Assembly (NCBI GenBank): GCA_050946655.1
Contig: JBMNVE010000031.1
Coordinates: forward strand, 1 to 21,340
Reading direction: 5' to 3'
DNA from: JAXGRD01 sp050946655
GTDB lineage: Bacteria > Bacillota > Clostridia > Peptostreptococcales > Anaerovoracaceae
Length of the DNA stretch: 21,340 bases
The position numbers and the translations under genes are program-made. The notes under the pieces are model-generated. The model saw only the letters and a program-made list of their open reading frames with translations. It ran no database searches and was not told the origin of the DNA. Of the stretch, positions 1 to 7,541 are shown piece after piece. Within the stretch, counting starts at the first letter, position 1, and every line of letters begins with the position of its first letter.

Positions 1-19
1 GAAATTTTCCTGAAAGAAA

Positions 20-59
20 AATTAGTTGTCTTGACAACTAATTGGATCGGTGGTAACAT
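20..59 (+). promoter_or_regulatory. Promoter with palindromic MarR-type operator
   Basis: A perfect inverted repeat (AATTAGTTGTC, two-base centre TT, GACAACTAATT) spans 20-43. The -35 box TTGACA (31-36) lies inside it, followed by a 17-bp spacer and a -10-like TAACAT (54-59), which puts the transcript start near 66. TAGTTG/CAACTA half-sites are typical of MarR-family operators. Because the first gene downstream encodes a MarR protein, the simplest reading is an autorepressor site that blocks RNA polymerase at -35. The sequence shows the palindrome and boxes; repressor identity is inference. Confidence 0.85.
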
Positions 60-92
60 CCTTTCATTATGACTACATGGAGGAAAGCAACG

Positions 93-566
93 ATGAATTG
101 TAACTCTCATAAACAGTACCTGTTCCGATATCTATCCATCGTCCATCGTTCCACCCGAGGCTATATCCAAAGTTGCATCTGCGGAACGGAGATGGAAAAC
201 TGCCATCCACCTTACCTGATCTGTATCCTTCATCACCAAGGGCTGAGTCAAGATGATTTGGTCAGGGAGTTCCGTGTGGATAAAGGCTCCGTGGCAAAGA
301 CTTTGCGCCAAATGGAGGTCTCCGGCTTTATCACGCGAAAAGAAGATCCCGAAGATCGGCGCAGATACCGGATCCACCTTACGGATAAGGGGCACGCAGC
401 TGTCCCTCATTTGGTCTCTCTGGCAGAGGAGGCGGAGAGCATTCTGACAAAAGGTATGACAGAGGAGGAAATAAGCGCTTTCCATGGTCTTTTGGAGAAG
501 GCGGCGTCAAACATTCTGTCTGTGACGAAGAAAGGAAGCCACCATAATGGTTCTGAAACACTATAG
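93..566 (+). CDS. MarR-family transcriptional regulator
   Basis: A 157-residue winged-helix regulator of normal MarR length. The DNA-binding domain covers about residues 45-100: a helix-turn-helix with LSQDDLVREFRVDKGSVAKTL, then the wing with the family-typical DPEDRRRYRIHLTDKG. Flanking helices should form the dimer interface. The start at 93 is chosen because GGAGG (79-83) sits 9 nt upstream; an in-frame ATG at 69 lies before that site. The stop overlaps the ABC exporter start by 20 bp, so the two are cotranscribed and probably translationally coupled. The likely job is drug- or metabolite-responsive repression of its own operon through the palindrome at 20-43. The N-terminal half carries several cysteines (residues 3, 28, 30, 37, 44), which might allow redox or thiol sensing, but this is speculation. 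The ligand is unknown. Confidence 0.9.
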   Translation: MNCNSHKQYLFRYLSIVHRSTRGYIQSCICGTEMENCHPPYLICILHHQGLSQDDLVREFRVDKGSVAKTLRQMEVSGFITRKEDPEDRRRYRIHLTDKGHAAVPHLVSLAEEAESILTKGMTEEEISAFHGLLEKAASNILSVTKKGSHHNGSETL

Positions 567-2283
567 AAAATTCATTCCCGCCGTCTTGGTCATCATTGCC
601 TTTCTCTTCGGCCAGGCCATGTGTGAACTTGCTCTGCCGGGATATATGGCGGACATCATCGATAAGGGCATCGTAAAGGGTGACCACCCCTATATCTATA
701 CAGCCGGAGCCTTAATGCTCCTCGTTTCACTGGGCAGCATAGCTTTTGCCATCCTCAGCAGTCTCATCGCTTCTCGGGTGGCCGCAGGGGCAGCGCGGGA
801 CATACGCAGTTCTCTTTTCCGCAAGGTGACCTTCCTTTCCGAGGCAGAGCTGGATCAGTTCAGCACAGCCTCACTCATCACCCGCTCCACCAACGACATC
901 CAGACCATCCAGCAGGTTTCCGTCATGGCACTGCGCATGGCCTTTTATGCACCCATCCTGGGGATCGGTGCCTTGCTGAAGGCTTTAAATACCTCCCCTT
1001 CTCTCACATGGACCATCGGCGTTGCCCTGGCTTCCATCTTTGTCATCATGGGTATCCTTTTTTCCCTGGTTATCCCCAAGTTCAAGGCGATACAAAAAAA
1101 ATTGGATCGGCTGAATCTGATCATCGGAGAAAGGCTTTCCGGCCTTCAGGTCATCCGTGCCTTTAACTCCCAAGGACAGGAAGGGCTTCGGTTCGATGAG
1201 GAAAACCGAGGTCTGATGAAGATCAGCATCTTTGTCAACCGTGCCATGTCCTTCCTCTTCCCGGCCTTGATGTTGATCATGAACTCCGTCAATGTGCTGG
1301 TCCTTTGGGTAGGCTCCCACATGATAGAAGGAGGCAATCTGCAGATCGGTGATATGCTGGCCTTTCTCCAGTATGCCATGCAGATCATCATGTCATTCCT
1401 CTTCATTACCATGGTGTTTTTTATGATTCCGCGGGCGGCCGTTTCCGGACAGCGAATATACGCCGTCCTCAAGGTATCACCCCAAATTAACGATAATCCC
1501 CACGCCGAAGATCTCCCTGACCCCCAAGGCGTCCTGGAATTTCAGGGTGTGGGCTTTGCATATCCCGACGGGGAAGAAAAGGCCCTGTCCCACATCTCTT
1601 TTACCGCCAAACCGGGGACGACCACAGCGATCATAGGCGGAACGGGAAGCGGGAAGTCTACCCTAGTCAGACTGATTCCCCGCTTCTTCGATCCCACGGA
1701 AGGACGGATCCTTCTGGACGGTGTTGACCTGCGAGACCTTCCACAGAGAGCACTGAGGGACAAGATCGGCTATGTCCCCCAAAAAAGCGTCCTCTTCTCC
1801 GGGACCGTGGCGTCCAATCTGCGCCAGGGAAAGAAGGATGCAACCATGGAGGAAATGCAGGGTGCTTTGGAAACCGCCCAGGCTCTCTCTTTTGTTGAGA
1901 ACATGCCCCAAGGACTGGATAGCACCATCTCCCAGGGAGGGACGGACTTATCCGGCGGACAAAAGCAACGGCTTTCCATCGCCAGAGCCTTGATCAAGGA
2001 TCCGATGATCTTTCTCTTTGATGACAGCTTTTCCGCTTTGGATTTCACCACCGATGCCGCTTTGCGCCGCTCACTGAAGGATAACGCCAAGGATGCGACC
2101 ATTATCCTGGTAGCCCAGCGAATCAACACCATCATGGATGCGGATCAAATCATCGTCATGGATCAGGGAAAGATCGTTTCCACCGGACGACACGGAGAGT
2201 TGATGGCCACCTGCAATATATACAGGGAGATCGCATCATCTCAGCTGAGCGAAGAAGAGCTGAAAAAGGAGGCTTGGTCATGA
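547..2283 (+). CDS. ABC exporter subunit A (degenerate-site half)
   Basis: A 578-residue half-transporter: a six-helix exporter membrane domain (about residues 1-310), then a nucleotide-binding domain. Walker A GGTGSGKST is at 364-372 and the signature LSGGQ at 468-472. Walker B reads FLFDD, so the catalytic glutamate is replaced by Asp493, and the H-loop reads AQR, with Gln524 in place of histidine. These are marks of the inactive-site subunit of heterodimeric exporters such as TM287/288, BmrCD and LmrCD. The partner gene follows with an ATGA overlap. The start has AAAGGAAG (531-538) 8 nt upstream and overlaps the MarR gene by 20 bp. The role is likely export of drugs or other amphiphiles; the substrate cannot be read from sequence. 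Confidence 0.93.
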   Translation: MVLKHYRKFIPAVLVIIAFLFGQAMCELALPGYMADIIDKGIVKGDHPYIYTAGALMLLVSLGSIAFAILSSLIASRVAAGAARDIRSSLFRKVTFLSEAELDQFSTASLITRSTNDIQTIQQVSVMALRMAFYAPILGIGALLKALNTSPSLTWTIGVALASIFVIMGILFSLVIPKFKAIQKKLDRLNLIIGERLSGLQVIRAFNSQGQEGLRFDEENRGLMKISIFVNRAMSFLFPALMLIMNSVNVLVLWVGSHMIEGGNLQIGDMLAFLQYAMQIIMSFLFITMVFFMIPRAAVSGQRIYAVLKVSPQINDNPHAEDLPDPQGVLEFQGVGFAYPDGEEKALSHISFTAKPGTTTAIIGGTGSGKSTLVRLIPRFFDPTEGRILLDGVDLRDLPQRALRDKIGYVPQKSVLFSGTVASNLRQGKKDATMEEMQGALETAQALSFVENMPQGLDSTISQGGTDLSGGQKQRLSIARALIKDPMIFLFDDSFSALDFTTDAALRRSLKDNAKDATIILVAQRINTIMDADQIIVMDQGKIVSTGRHGELMATCNIYREIASSQLSEEELKKEAWS

Positions 2284-4121
2284 CAAATAGAAGAAAAAAA
2301 GATGGCGGCCGGCCGGCAGGTCCCGGCGGGCAGATGCTCCGTGGTGAAAAGGCCAAGGATTTCAAAGGGACCATGAAGGATCTTCTTTCTTATCTGCGTC
2401 CTCATCGATGGAAGCTGGTACTGGTCTTTGTTTTTGCCATGATCAGCACCGTTTTTGCCATCGTTTCCCCCACCATATTGGGAGATGCTACCGATGTCAT
2501 CGTCAAAGGTCTGTTCTTTGGCGGCGGAATCGACTACGATAAATTACGGTCCATCCTCATCTTTCTCATGGCACTCTACGGCATCAGCTTTGGGTTTTCC
2601 TTTGCCCAAGGCTTTATCATGTCCAAGGTAGCTCAGCAAGTTACCTACCACCTTCGCAAGAGTCTATCGGAAAAAATGGAACGTCTTCCTGTGGGGTTTT
2701 TTGATACCAAATCTCACGGAGATATTCAAAGCCATTTCGTCAACGACATTGAGACCATCAACCAGACCTTGTCTCAGAGCATTACTCAGGTGATCACCGG
2801 GGGTGCGACCATCCTGGGGATCATCGTAATGATGATTCGCATCAGCTTTCTCATGACCATCGTTGCCTTGCTGGTTTTGCCCCTCTCCATGGTAATGATC
2901 CGGCTCATCGTAGGCAAATCCCAAAAGCATTTCGATCGTCAGCAGGAATATCTGGGGAAGATCAATGGCCACGTGGAAGAGATGTATACCGGTCAAACCA
3001 TCATTAAGGCCTTTAACCGGGAAGAAGATTCCATCGGGGCCTTTGATGAAATCAATGAAAGTCTCAACGATTCCGCATGGAGATCCCAATTCTTTTCCGG
3101 TCTGATGATGCCCATCACCATGTTCATTGGGAATCTGGGCTACGTGGCCGTGTGCATCCTGGGGGGATATCTAGCCATCAACGGCTCCATCTCCATCGGC
3201 AACATCCAAGCATTCATTCAGTATGTCCGCTCTTTGAGCCATCCCGTGGCCCAGGTGGCCAATGCAGCCAACCTTCTTCAATCTACTGCAGCCGCCGCAG
3301 AGCGAATATTTGTCTTTTTGAGAGAAGAAGAGGAGGCGGATCCCTATGCTCCCGGGGAAACACAGGATGCCGTTGTTTCCACACAGGCAAACTGTGAGGG
3401 AGAGGTGATCTTTGATCATGTGACCTTCGGATACAAGGAAGGCACGCCGGTGATCCGAGACTTCAATTATGTGGCCCAACCGGGAGACAGGGTGGCCATC
3501 GTCGGACCTACGGGAGCCGGGAAGACCACCTTGGTCAAGCTCCTCCTTCGGTACTACGAGTTACAAGGAGGGCGTATCCTGGTGGATTGTCGTGATATCA
3601 AAGAATACTCCCGAAGGGATCTGCGCAACATGTTTGGCATGGTCCTCCAGGACACTTGGCTATTTACCGGTACTGTAAGGGATAACATTCGATACGGAAA
3701 GCCGGATGCAACCGATGAAGAGGTGAAGATCGCCGCCTGTGCCGCCCATGTGGATCACTTTATTCGGACTCAACCGGGGGGTTACGACATGGAAATCAAC
3801 GAGGACGCCTCCAATGTTTCCCAGGGGCAAAAACAGCTGCTGACCATCGCACGGGCGATCCTGGCAGACAGCCCCATCCTGATCCTGGATGAGGCCACCA
3901 GCTCCGTTGATACGAGGACAGAGCAACAGATCCAAAAGGCAATGGCCAATCTCATGAAGGGGAGGACCAGCTTTATCATCGCCCATCGCCTATCCACCAT
4001 CAAGGATGCTGACATGATCCTGGTCATGGACCAGGGAGACATCGTCGAGCAGGGGACACATGAGGATCTTCTGGCCAAAGGCGGCTACTACGCAAAACTT
4101 TACAGCAGCCAGTTTTCATAA
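2280..4121 (+). CDS. ABC exporter subunit B (catalytic half)
   Basis: A 613-residue partner half-transporter. After a basic, Gly/Pro-rich N-terminal tail (residues 1-30) comes a six-helix membrane domain, then the ATPase domain with Walker A GPTGAGKTT (409-417), Walker B ILDE with catalytic Glu538, and H-loop His569. Its signature is VSQGQ (513-517), not LSGGQ. In heterodimeric exporters this altered signature faces the degenerate Walker B of subunit A, so one ATP site is catalytic and one is not. The ATG at 2280 has GGAGG (2268-2272) 7 nt upstream and overlaps the TGA of subunit A; a TTG at 2274 is too close to that site. No convincing terminator hairpin is visible after the stop (4122-4156). 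Confidence 0.93.
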   Translation: MTNRRKKDGGRPAGPGGQMLRGEKAKDFKGTMKDLLSYLRPHRWKLVLVFVFAMISTVFAIVSPTILGDATDVIVKGLFFGGGIDYDKLRSILIFLMALYGISFGFSFAQGFIMSKVAQQVTYHLRKSLSEKMERLPVGFFDTKSHGDIQSHFVNDIETINQTLSQSITQVITGGATILGIIVMMIRISFLMTIVALLVLPLSMVMIRLIVGKSQKHFDRQQEYLGKINGHVEEMYTGQTIIKAFNREEDSIGAFDEINESLNDSAWRSQFFSGLMMPITMFIGNLGYVAVCILGGYLAINGSISIGNIQAFIQYVRSLSHPVAQVANAANLLQSTAAAAERIFVFLREEEEADPYAPGETQDAVVSTQANCEGEVIFDHVTFGYKEGTPVIRDFNYVAQPGDRVAIVGPTGAGKTTLVKLLLRYYELQGGRILVDCRDIKEYSRRDLRNMFGMVLQDTWLFTGTVRDNIRYGKPDATDEEVKIAACAAHVDHFIRTQPGGYDMEINEDASNVSQGQKQLLTIARAILADSPILILDEATSSVDTRTEQQIQKAMANLMKGRTSFIIAHRLSTIKDADMILVMDQGDIVEQGTHEDLLAKGGYYAKLYSSQFS

Positions 4122-4156
4122 AAGAACTGTAATATTTCATTTTTCTTTCATTGTTT

Positions 4157-4186
4157 TTGATATAGCATTATGTGGTATGGTATAAT
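4157..4186 (+). promoter_or_regulatory. Promoter of the polysaccharide deacetylase gene
   Basis: TTGATA (4157-4162), an 18-bp spacer and TATAAT (4181-4186), with an extended -10 TGG just before TATAAT. The predicted start near 4193 leaves a leader of about 49 nt before the ATG at 4242. It lies in the gap after the ABC operon, so the deacetylase has its own promoter. Confidence 0.75.
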
Positions 4187-4241
4187 CGGATTAGAGTAAA
4201 TGCTTACACTAATCATTACACATACACTATGGGGTGAGAAA

Positions 4242-5669
4242 ATGTCAGAAAGAAAACAGAAAAAACACAAGATAAATAAGGGGCGTCTATCCCTTGTCCT
4301 TGTGGTCTGCATCGTTGTTATCGCCGGTGCCATCTACTGGGTATCCTCTTTGGGAAAAGACGGGTATACCAACAAAAGCAGTTTTGAACGCTATGCCGGA
4401 TCATACTTCAAAGGGATCGACGGGAAAAAGCAAGTGGGCGAAAGCAAGGAAGAAATCAAGTATGGAGAACCCCTTTCTCAGGGGATAGAACTCCCGGTTC
4501 TGGAAAAGGAGAATATGAATACCACCGTAGGTAATGCGGTCCAGGAACAGACTAAGGCGTTCCAGGCAAGCAAAACCTCTCTTCCCCCCGCCGGGAAGTC
4601 TGCTCTTCTCATGGGATACGAATCCTACAAGACTCCGGAAAAAGTAGTGGGTGTAACCCTCCACAGTTTCATTCGGGAAGAAGATGAACATGGAGAAGTC
4701 AAGATCAAGGCCAAGGCCATCCCCTATAATTTCGCCACTAAATCCGGCGTCCCCCTTTCCTCTCCTCAGATATTCAGCGGAGATCACACCAAGATCTACA
4801 AAAAAGAAGCCATGGACCAGCTGAACAAGGAGTATGGAAAGAAGCTGAAGAAGGGGGCAGAAAAAACCGTCCTTGAAAACGCGGATCATTTCGTCATGAC
4901 CGATAAGGGATTCAAGTTTTATTACGACAGTGGAACCATTCTCCCGGCTGAAGAAGGTACCGCTTCAGTGGAGATCCCCTACAAGGCTTTTGCCTCCATC
5001 ATGCGAGATGACATCGGCAATCGAGTCATCGATCCGTCCAAGCCAATGGTGGCCATCACCTACGATGACGGCCCCAGCCCGGATACCACGCCTCAACTTC
5101 TGGACCTGTATGAAAAACACGATGCTGTTTGCACTTTCTTTGAACTGGGTTCCAATGTAGACAACGTGGAAGGCTCTTCCAAAATGCTGAAGAGAATGCT
5201 ATCCTTGGGTTGCGAGATTGGATCACATACCTACACCCACCCCAACCTATACACCCTGTCTCCCGACCAGATCAAGGTAGAAGCGGACAAGACCGCCAAG
5301 GCCATCGAAAAGGCCAGCGGTAAGCCGCCCACCGTGTTCAGGCCGGCCTACGGAAACGGGAATGCGGAAATCGCAAAGATCTTTGACCTTCCCTCCTTTA
5401 ACTGGACTATCGATACCATGGACTGGAGTTCAAAGGACAAGAACCGGATCCTTGGCACCATCCAAGGCCATTCCGACCTGGACGGACACATCATTCTGAT
5501 GCATTCCATCTATCAGCCAACTGTTGATGCCACGGCGGAGCTTTTGCCCTGGCTTCAGGAGCGAGGATACCAGCTGGTGACCATGACCGAGTTGATGCAA
5601 TACCGTTACGGCGGCACACCGGAAAAGGGCGTGGACTACGGTTACCATCCCGACGAGCCAAAGAGGTAG
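4242..5669 (+). CDS. Membrane-anchored polysaccharide deacetylase (PdaC-like)
   Basis: A 475-residue extracytoplasmic enzyme. A basic N-terminus and one hydrophobic segment (about 15-35) anchor it in the membrane. Residues about 90-250 look like the DUF4163/DUF3298 module, including FKFYYDSGTILPAEEG near 224-239. The NodB deacetylase domain follows: motif 1 TYDDGP (Asp275 and Asp276), motif 2 SHTYTH (His329, His333), motif 3 FRPAYG (367-371), a DTMDW motif, and the late LMH motif (His421). All metal-binding and catalytic positions of carbohydrate esterase family 4 are present; the usual Phe of TFDDG is Tyr274. This is the domain order of Bacillus PdaC, which deacetylates peptidoglycan N-acetyl sugars, so a cell-wall substrate is likely. 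The start at 4242 follows GGGGTGA (4231-4237); an in-frame ATG at 4200 lacks a ribosome binding site. Confidence 0.9.
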   Translation: MSERKQKKHKINKGRLSLVLVVCIVVIAGAIYWVSSLGKDGYTNKSSFERYAGSYFKGIDGKKQVGESKEEIKYGEPLSQGIELPVLEKENMNTTVGNAVQEQTKAFQASKTSLPPAGKSALLMGYESYKTPEKVVGVTLHSFIREEDEHGEVKIKAKAIPYNFATKSGVPLSSPQIFSGDHTKIYKKEAMDQLNKEYGKKLKKGAEKTVLENADHFVMTDKGFKFYYDSGTILPAEEGTASVEIPYKAFASIMRDDIGNRVIDPSKPMVAITYDDGPSPDTTPQLLDLYEKHDAVCTFFELGSNVDNVEGSSKMLKRMLSLGCEIGSHTYTHPNLYTLSPDQIKVEADKTAKAIEKASGKPPTVFRPAYGNGNAEIAKIFDLPSFNWTIDTMDWSSKDKNRILGTIQGHSDLDGHIILMHSIYQPTVDATAELLPWLQERGYQLVTMTELMQYRYGGTPEKGVDYGYHPDEPKR

Positions 5670-5700
5670 GCTTTATACCTAACACAAAAAGTATACAAGG

Positions 5701-5733
5701 CAAAGGGGCGGTAGTCCCTTTGTTTTTCTTTTT
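5701..5733 (+). terminator. Rho-independent terminator after the deacetylase gene
   Basis: A perfect 7-bp stem CAAAGGG/CCCTTTG (5701-5707 with 5716-5722) with an 8-base loop, followed by the T-rich run TTTTTCTTTTT (5723-5733). It lies 31 nt after the deacetylase stop. Its T-run also falls where the -35 of the next gene should be. Confidence 0.88.
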
Positions 5734-5747
5734 CCCTACTGTATAAT
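5720..5747 (+). promoter_or_regulatory. Promoter adjoining the MFS start codon
   Basis: A consensus -10 TATAAT (5742-5747) lies only 7 nt before ATG 5755. A weak -35 TTGTTT (5720-5725, 16-bp spacer) overlaps the base of the preceding terminator and its T-run. The predicted transcript start is the A of the ATG, giving a leaderless mRNA. The TATAAT is plain to see; that it is used is inference. Confidence 0.6.
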
Positions 5748-5754
5748 TGTATCC

Positions 5755-7026
5755 ATGAAAAAACCCCAAGACCCGATGATCAAGACTGATCGGTTGCATC
5801 CCGTTCAGCTAAAAGTGTTTTTTACCATGGTGACCTTGTACACCTTTTACTTTGCGTGTAACTATAATCTGGGGCCTGCCACCAAGCACATCCAGGATGA
5901 GTTCCAACTGAGCAACGGTCAGTTCGGCATCCTCTTTACCATATTCACTCTGGGGTTCGGGCTGGGCCAGTTTGCCGCTGGCTTTCTGGGAGATCGGTAT
6001 AACCCCAAGCTGCTCATGTACTGCGGGGCCATCGGTGCTACGGTGGCAAACATCTGTTTCGGGTTCTCCCACTCCATGACTTCATTTTCCATCTTTTGGG
6101 GAATCAATGCTGTCTCACTGTCCATGGGATGGTCACCGGGGTGCAGCATTCTCTTTCGCTGGATCCCCCGGAAGCGTTGGGGACTGTTTATGGGCTTTTT
6201 CGATGCCTTCGCCTTCCTGGGCGGGATCATCGCCTACCCCATCGCCGGCTTCGCCATCACCTATCTCAGTTGGCGGGCAGCCTTTATTGTTCCTCCTGCG
6301 CTGCTCTTTATCTGGTCTTTCGTTTTCTTTGGGGTGGTGAAAAGTTCCCCCGGTGAAAAGGGTCTGTCGGTAGAGTGGGCGGCGGAAGACGAAGAAAAAT
6401 CCCCCGTAACGCTGGGGGATTACTGGAAGATACTGAGGAGTCCCATCATGAATCTCATCTGCTTGGTGGCAATTTGCAGCCAGTTCGTCAGGTGGGGCCT
6501 GGTCAACTGGATCATCAAGATCCTGACAGAAGATCAATCTGCCGGCGGCTTCGGAATGAAGCTGGTGATTGCGGCGGCTATCGCCTCTGCCATGCACTGG
6601 GGCGGAGCATTTTTCTCCATCGGAATGGGATATGTTTCAGATAGGGTCTTTCACGGTAGCCGTTGGCAGACCATTGCTATCGGTTATGTGATCAGCGCCC
6701 TATCCCTTGCTGTCGTATTTTTTGCAGGAGCACCTTTGATGGAGATGCGCGGAGGCATAACCATCCTCACCACCTTGCTCTTTCTGTCCGGCGGCTGCAT
6801 CCAGGGCGTGCAGGCACCCATCTTCAATCTTCCCGGAGATATTCTGGGTCCCAAGCTAGGTGGGACCGGTGTAGGCGTAGTCAACGGCTGGTCCTACATC
6901 GGCGCTTCCTTTGCGGGAGGTTCCTTGGGGTTGGTCATGGACTATTTCGGTCTGACCAATGGCCTCCTCCTCATGGCTGGGATTTCTCTTCTCGGGGCGA
7001 TCCTCATCTATTTGGTGAGAAGATAG
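5755..7026 (+). CDS. MFS transporter, OPA (organophosphate antiporter)-like
   Basis: A 423-residue, about 12-helix major facilitator. The cytoplasmic loop between helices 2 and 3 carries GFLGDRYNPK (77-86), the MFS motif A. The region reading FWGINAVSLSMGWSPGCSIL followed by RWIPRKRWG recalls the organophosphate:phosphate antiporter branch (GlpT/UhpT-type); this is family resemblance, and the substrate is unknown. A long cytoplasmic loop (about 200-225) divides the two six-helix halves. No Shine-Dalgarno sequence precedes the ATG at 5755 or the next in-frame ATG at 5776, and TATAAT ends 7 nt upstream, so translation is probably leaderless. The 3' end overlaps the convergent YgjP-like gene by 19 bp. 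Confidence 0.85.
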   Translation: MKKPQDPMIKTDRLHPVQLKVFFTMVTLYTFYFACNYNLGPATKHIQDEFQLSNGQFGILFTIFTLGFGLGQFAAGFLGDRYNPKLLMYCGAIGATVANICFGFSHSMTSFSIFWGINAVSLSMGWSPGCSILFRWIPRKRWGLFMGFFDAFAFLGGIIAYPIAGFAITYLSWRAAFIVPPALLFIWSFVFFGVVKSSPGEKGLSVEWAAEDEEKSPVTLGDYWKILRSPIMNLICLVAICSQFVRWGLVNWIIKILTEDQSAGGFGMKLVIAAAIASAMHWGGAFFSIGMGYVSDRVFHGSRWQTIAIGYVISALSLAVVFFAGAPLMEMRGGITILTTLLFLSGGCIQGVQAPIFNLPGDILGPKLGGTGVGVVNGWSYIGASFAGGSLGLVMDYFGLTNGLLLMAGISLLGAILIYLVRR

Positions 7027-7541
7027 TTCTTTAATCGCTTCCTTCTCTCCCGGTAGTCGGGCATTTCCTTCTCTACAATAGCCCAAAAACCTTTGGAATG
7101 ATTCATTTCTTTTCTGTGGGACAGTTCATGGACCACAATGTAGTCCACCAGTTCCCTTGGGAGGGCCATCATGGCCAAAGAAAAGTTCAAATCTCCCTTT
7201 CCGTTGCAGGATGCCCATCTGGTCCTTGCCCGGTTGATCCTGATCTTCCCATAATCAACGCCCATCCTGGAAGCGAAGTACTGACATCGCTCCTTCAGAA
7301 TGTGCTCCAGCCGCCCCTTGTGTCGGGACAGCTGGGTTTTCGGTATAGTCACTTCCTCCATAGCGGTGCGAAGTTCTTCCACTCTATCCAGGTTTTTTCT
7401 GATCCAGATTTTCTTGGCATCCACAAAGGCATCGATATCCTCCTGCTCCGCGGATATGGGTGCTCTGACTTCCACACTTCCCCCCGGGCGAACGTAGATG
7501 GCCATGGTGGTCCGCTTGGTCCTGATCAATCGGTAGTCCAA
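7008..7541 (-). CDS. YgjP-like zinc metallopeptidase-family protein (DUF45)
   Basis: A 177-residue protein of the YgjP/DUF45 family. It has the RTRWASC motif (106-112, family form RxRWGSC), the zinc site HELSH (138-142) and a downstream third ligand, His148, in MNHSKGFW. Family members are annotated as M48-like metallopeptidases, and some have been described as nucleotide pyrophosphatases, so the true reaction is uncertain. The start is a TTG at 7541, placed directly after the TAA of the aspartate kinase gene; GGAGG within that gene's last codons lies 5 nt upstream. This arrangement implies translational coupling and membership of the SAM-controlled operon. The protein is soluble with no signal peptide. 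Its 3' end overlaps the MFS gene on the other strand. Confidence 0.88.
   Translation of the reverse strand: MDYRLIRTKRTTMAIYVRPGGSVEVRAPISAEQEDIDAFVDAKKIWIRKNLDRVEELRTAMEEVTIPKTQLSRHKGRLEHILKERCQYFASRMGVDYGKIRINRARTRWASCNGKGDLNFSLAMMALPRELVDYIVVHELSHRKEMNHSKGFWAIVEKEMPDYRERRKRLKNYLLTK

Noticed and set aside
4200..4241. An upstream ATG that would extend the deacetylase by 14 residues
   Set aside because: It has no Shine-Dalgarno sequence, while ATG 4242 has GGGGTGA at good spacing and gives a normal signal anchor.
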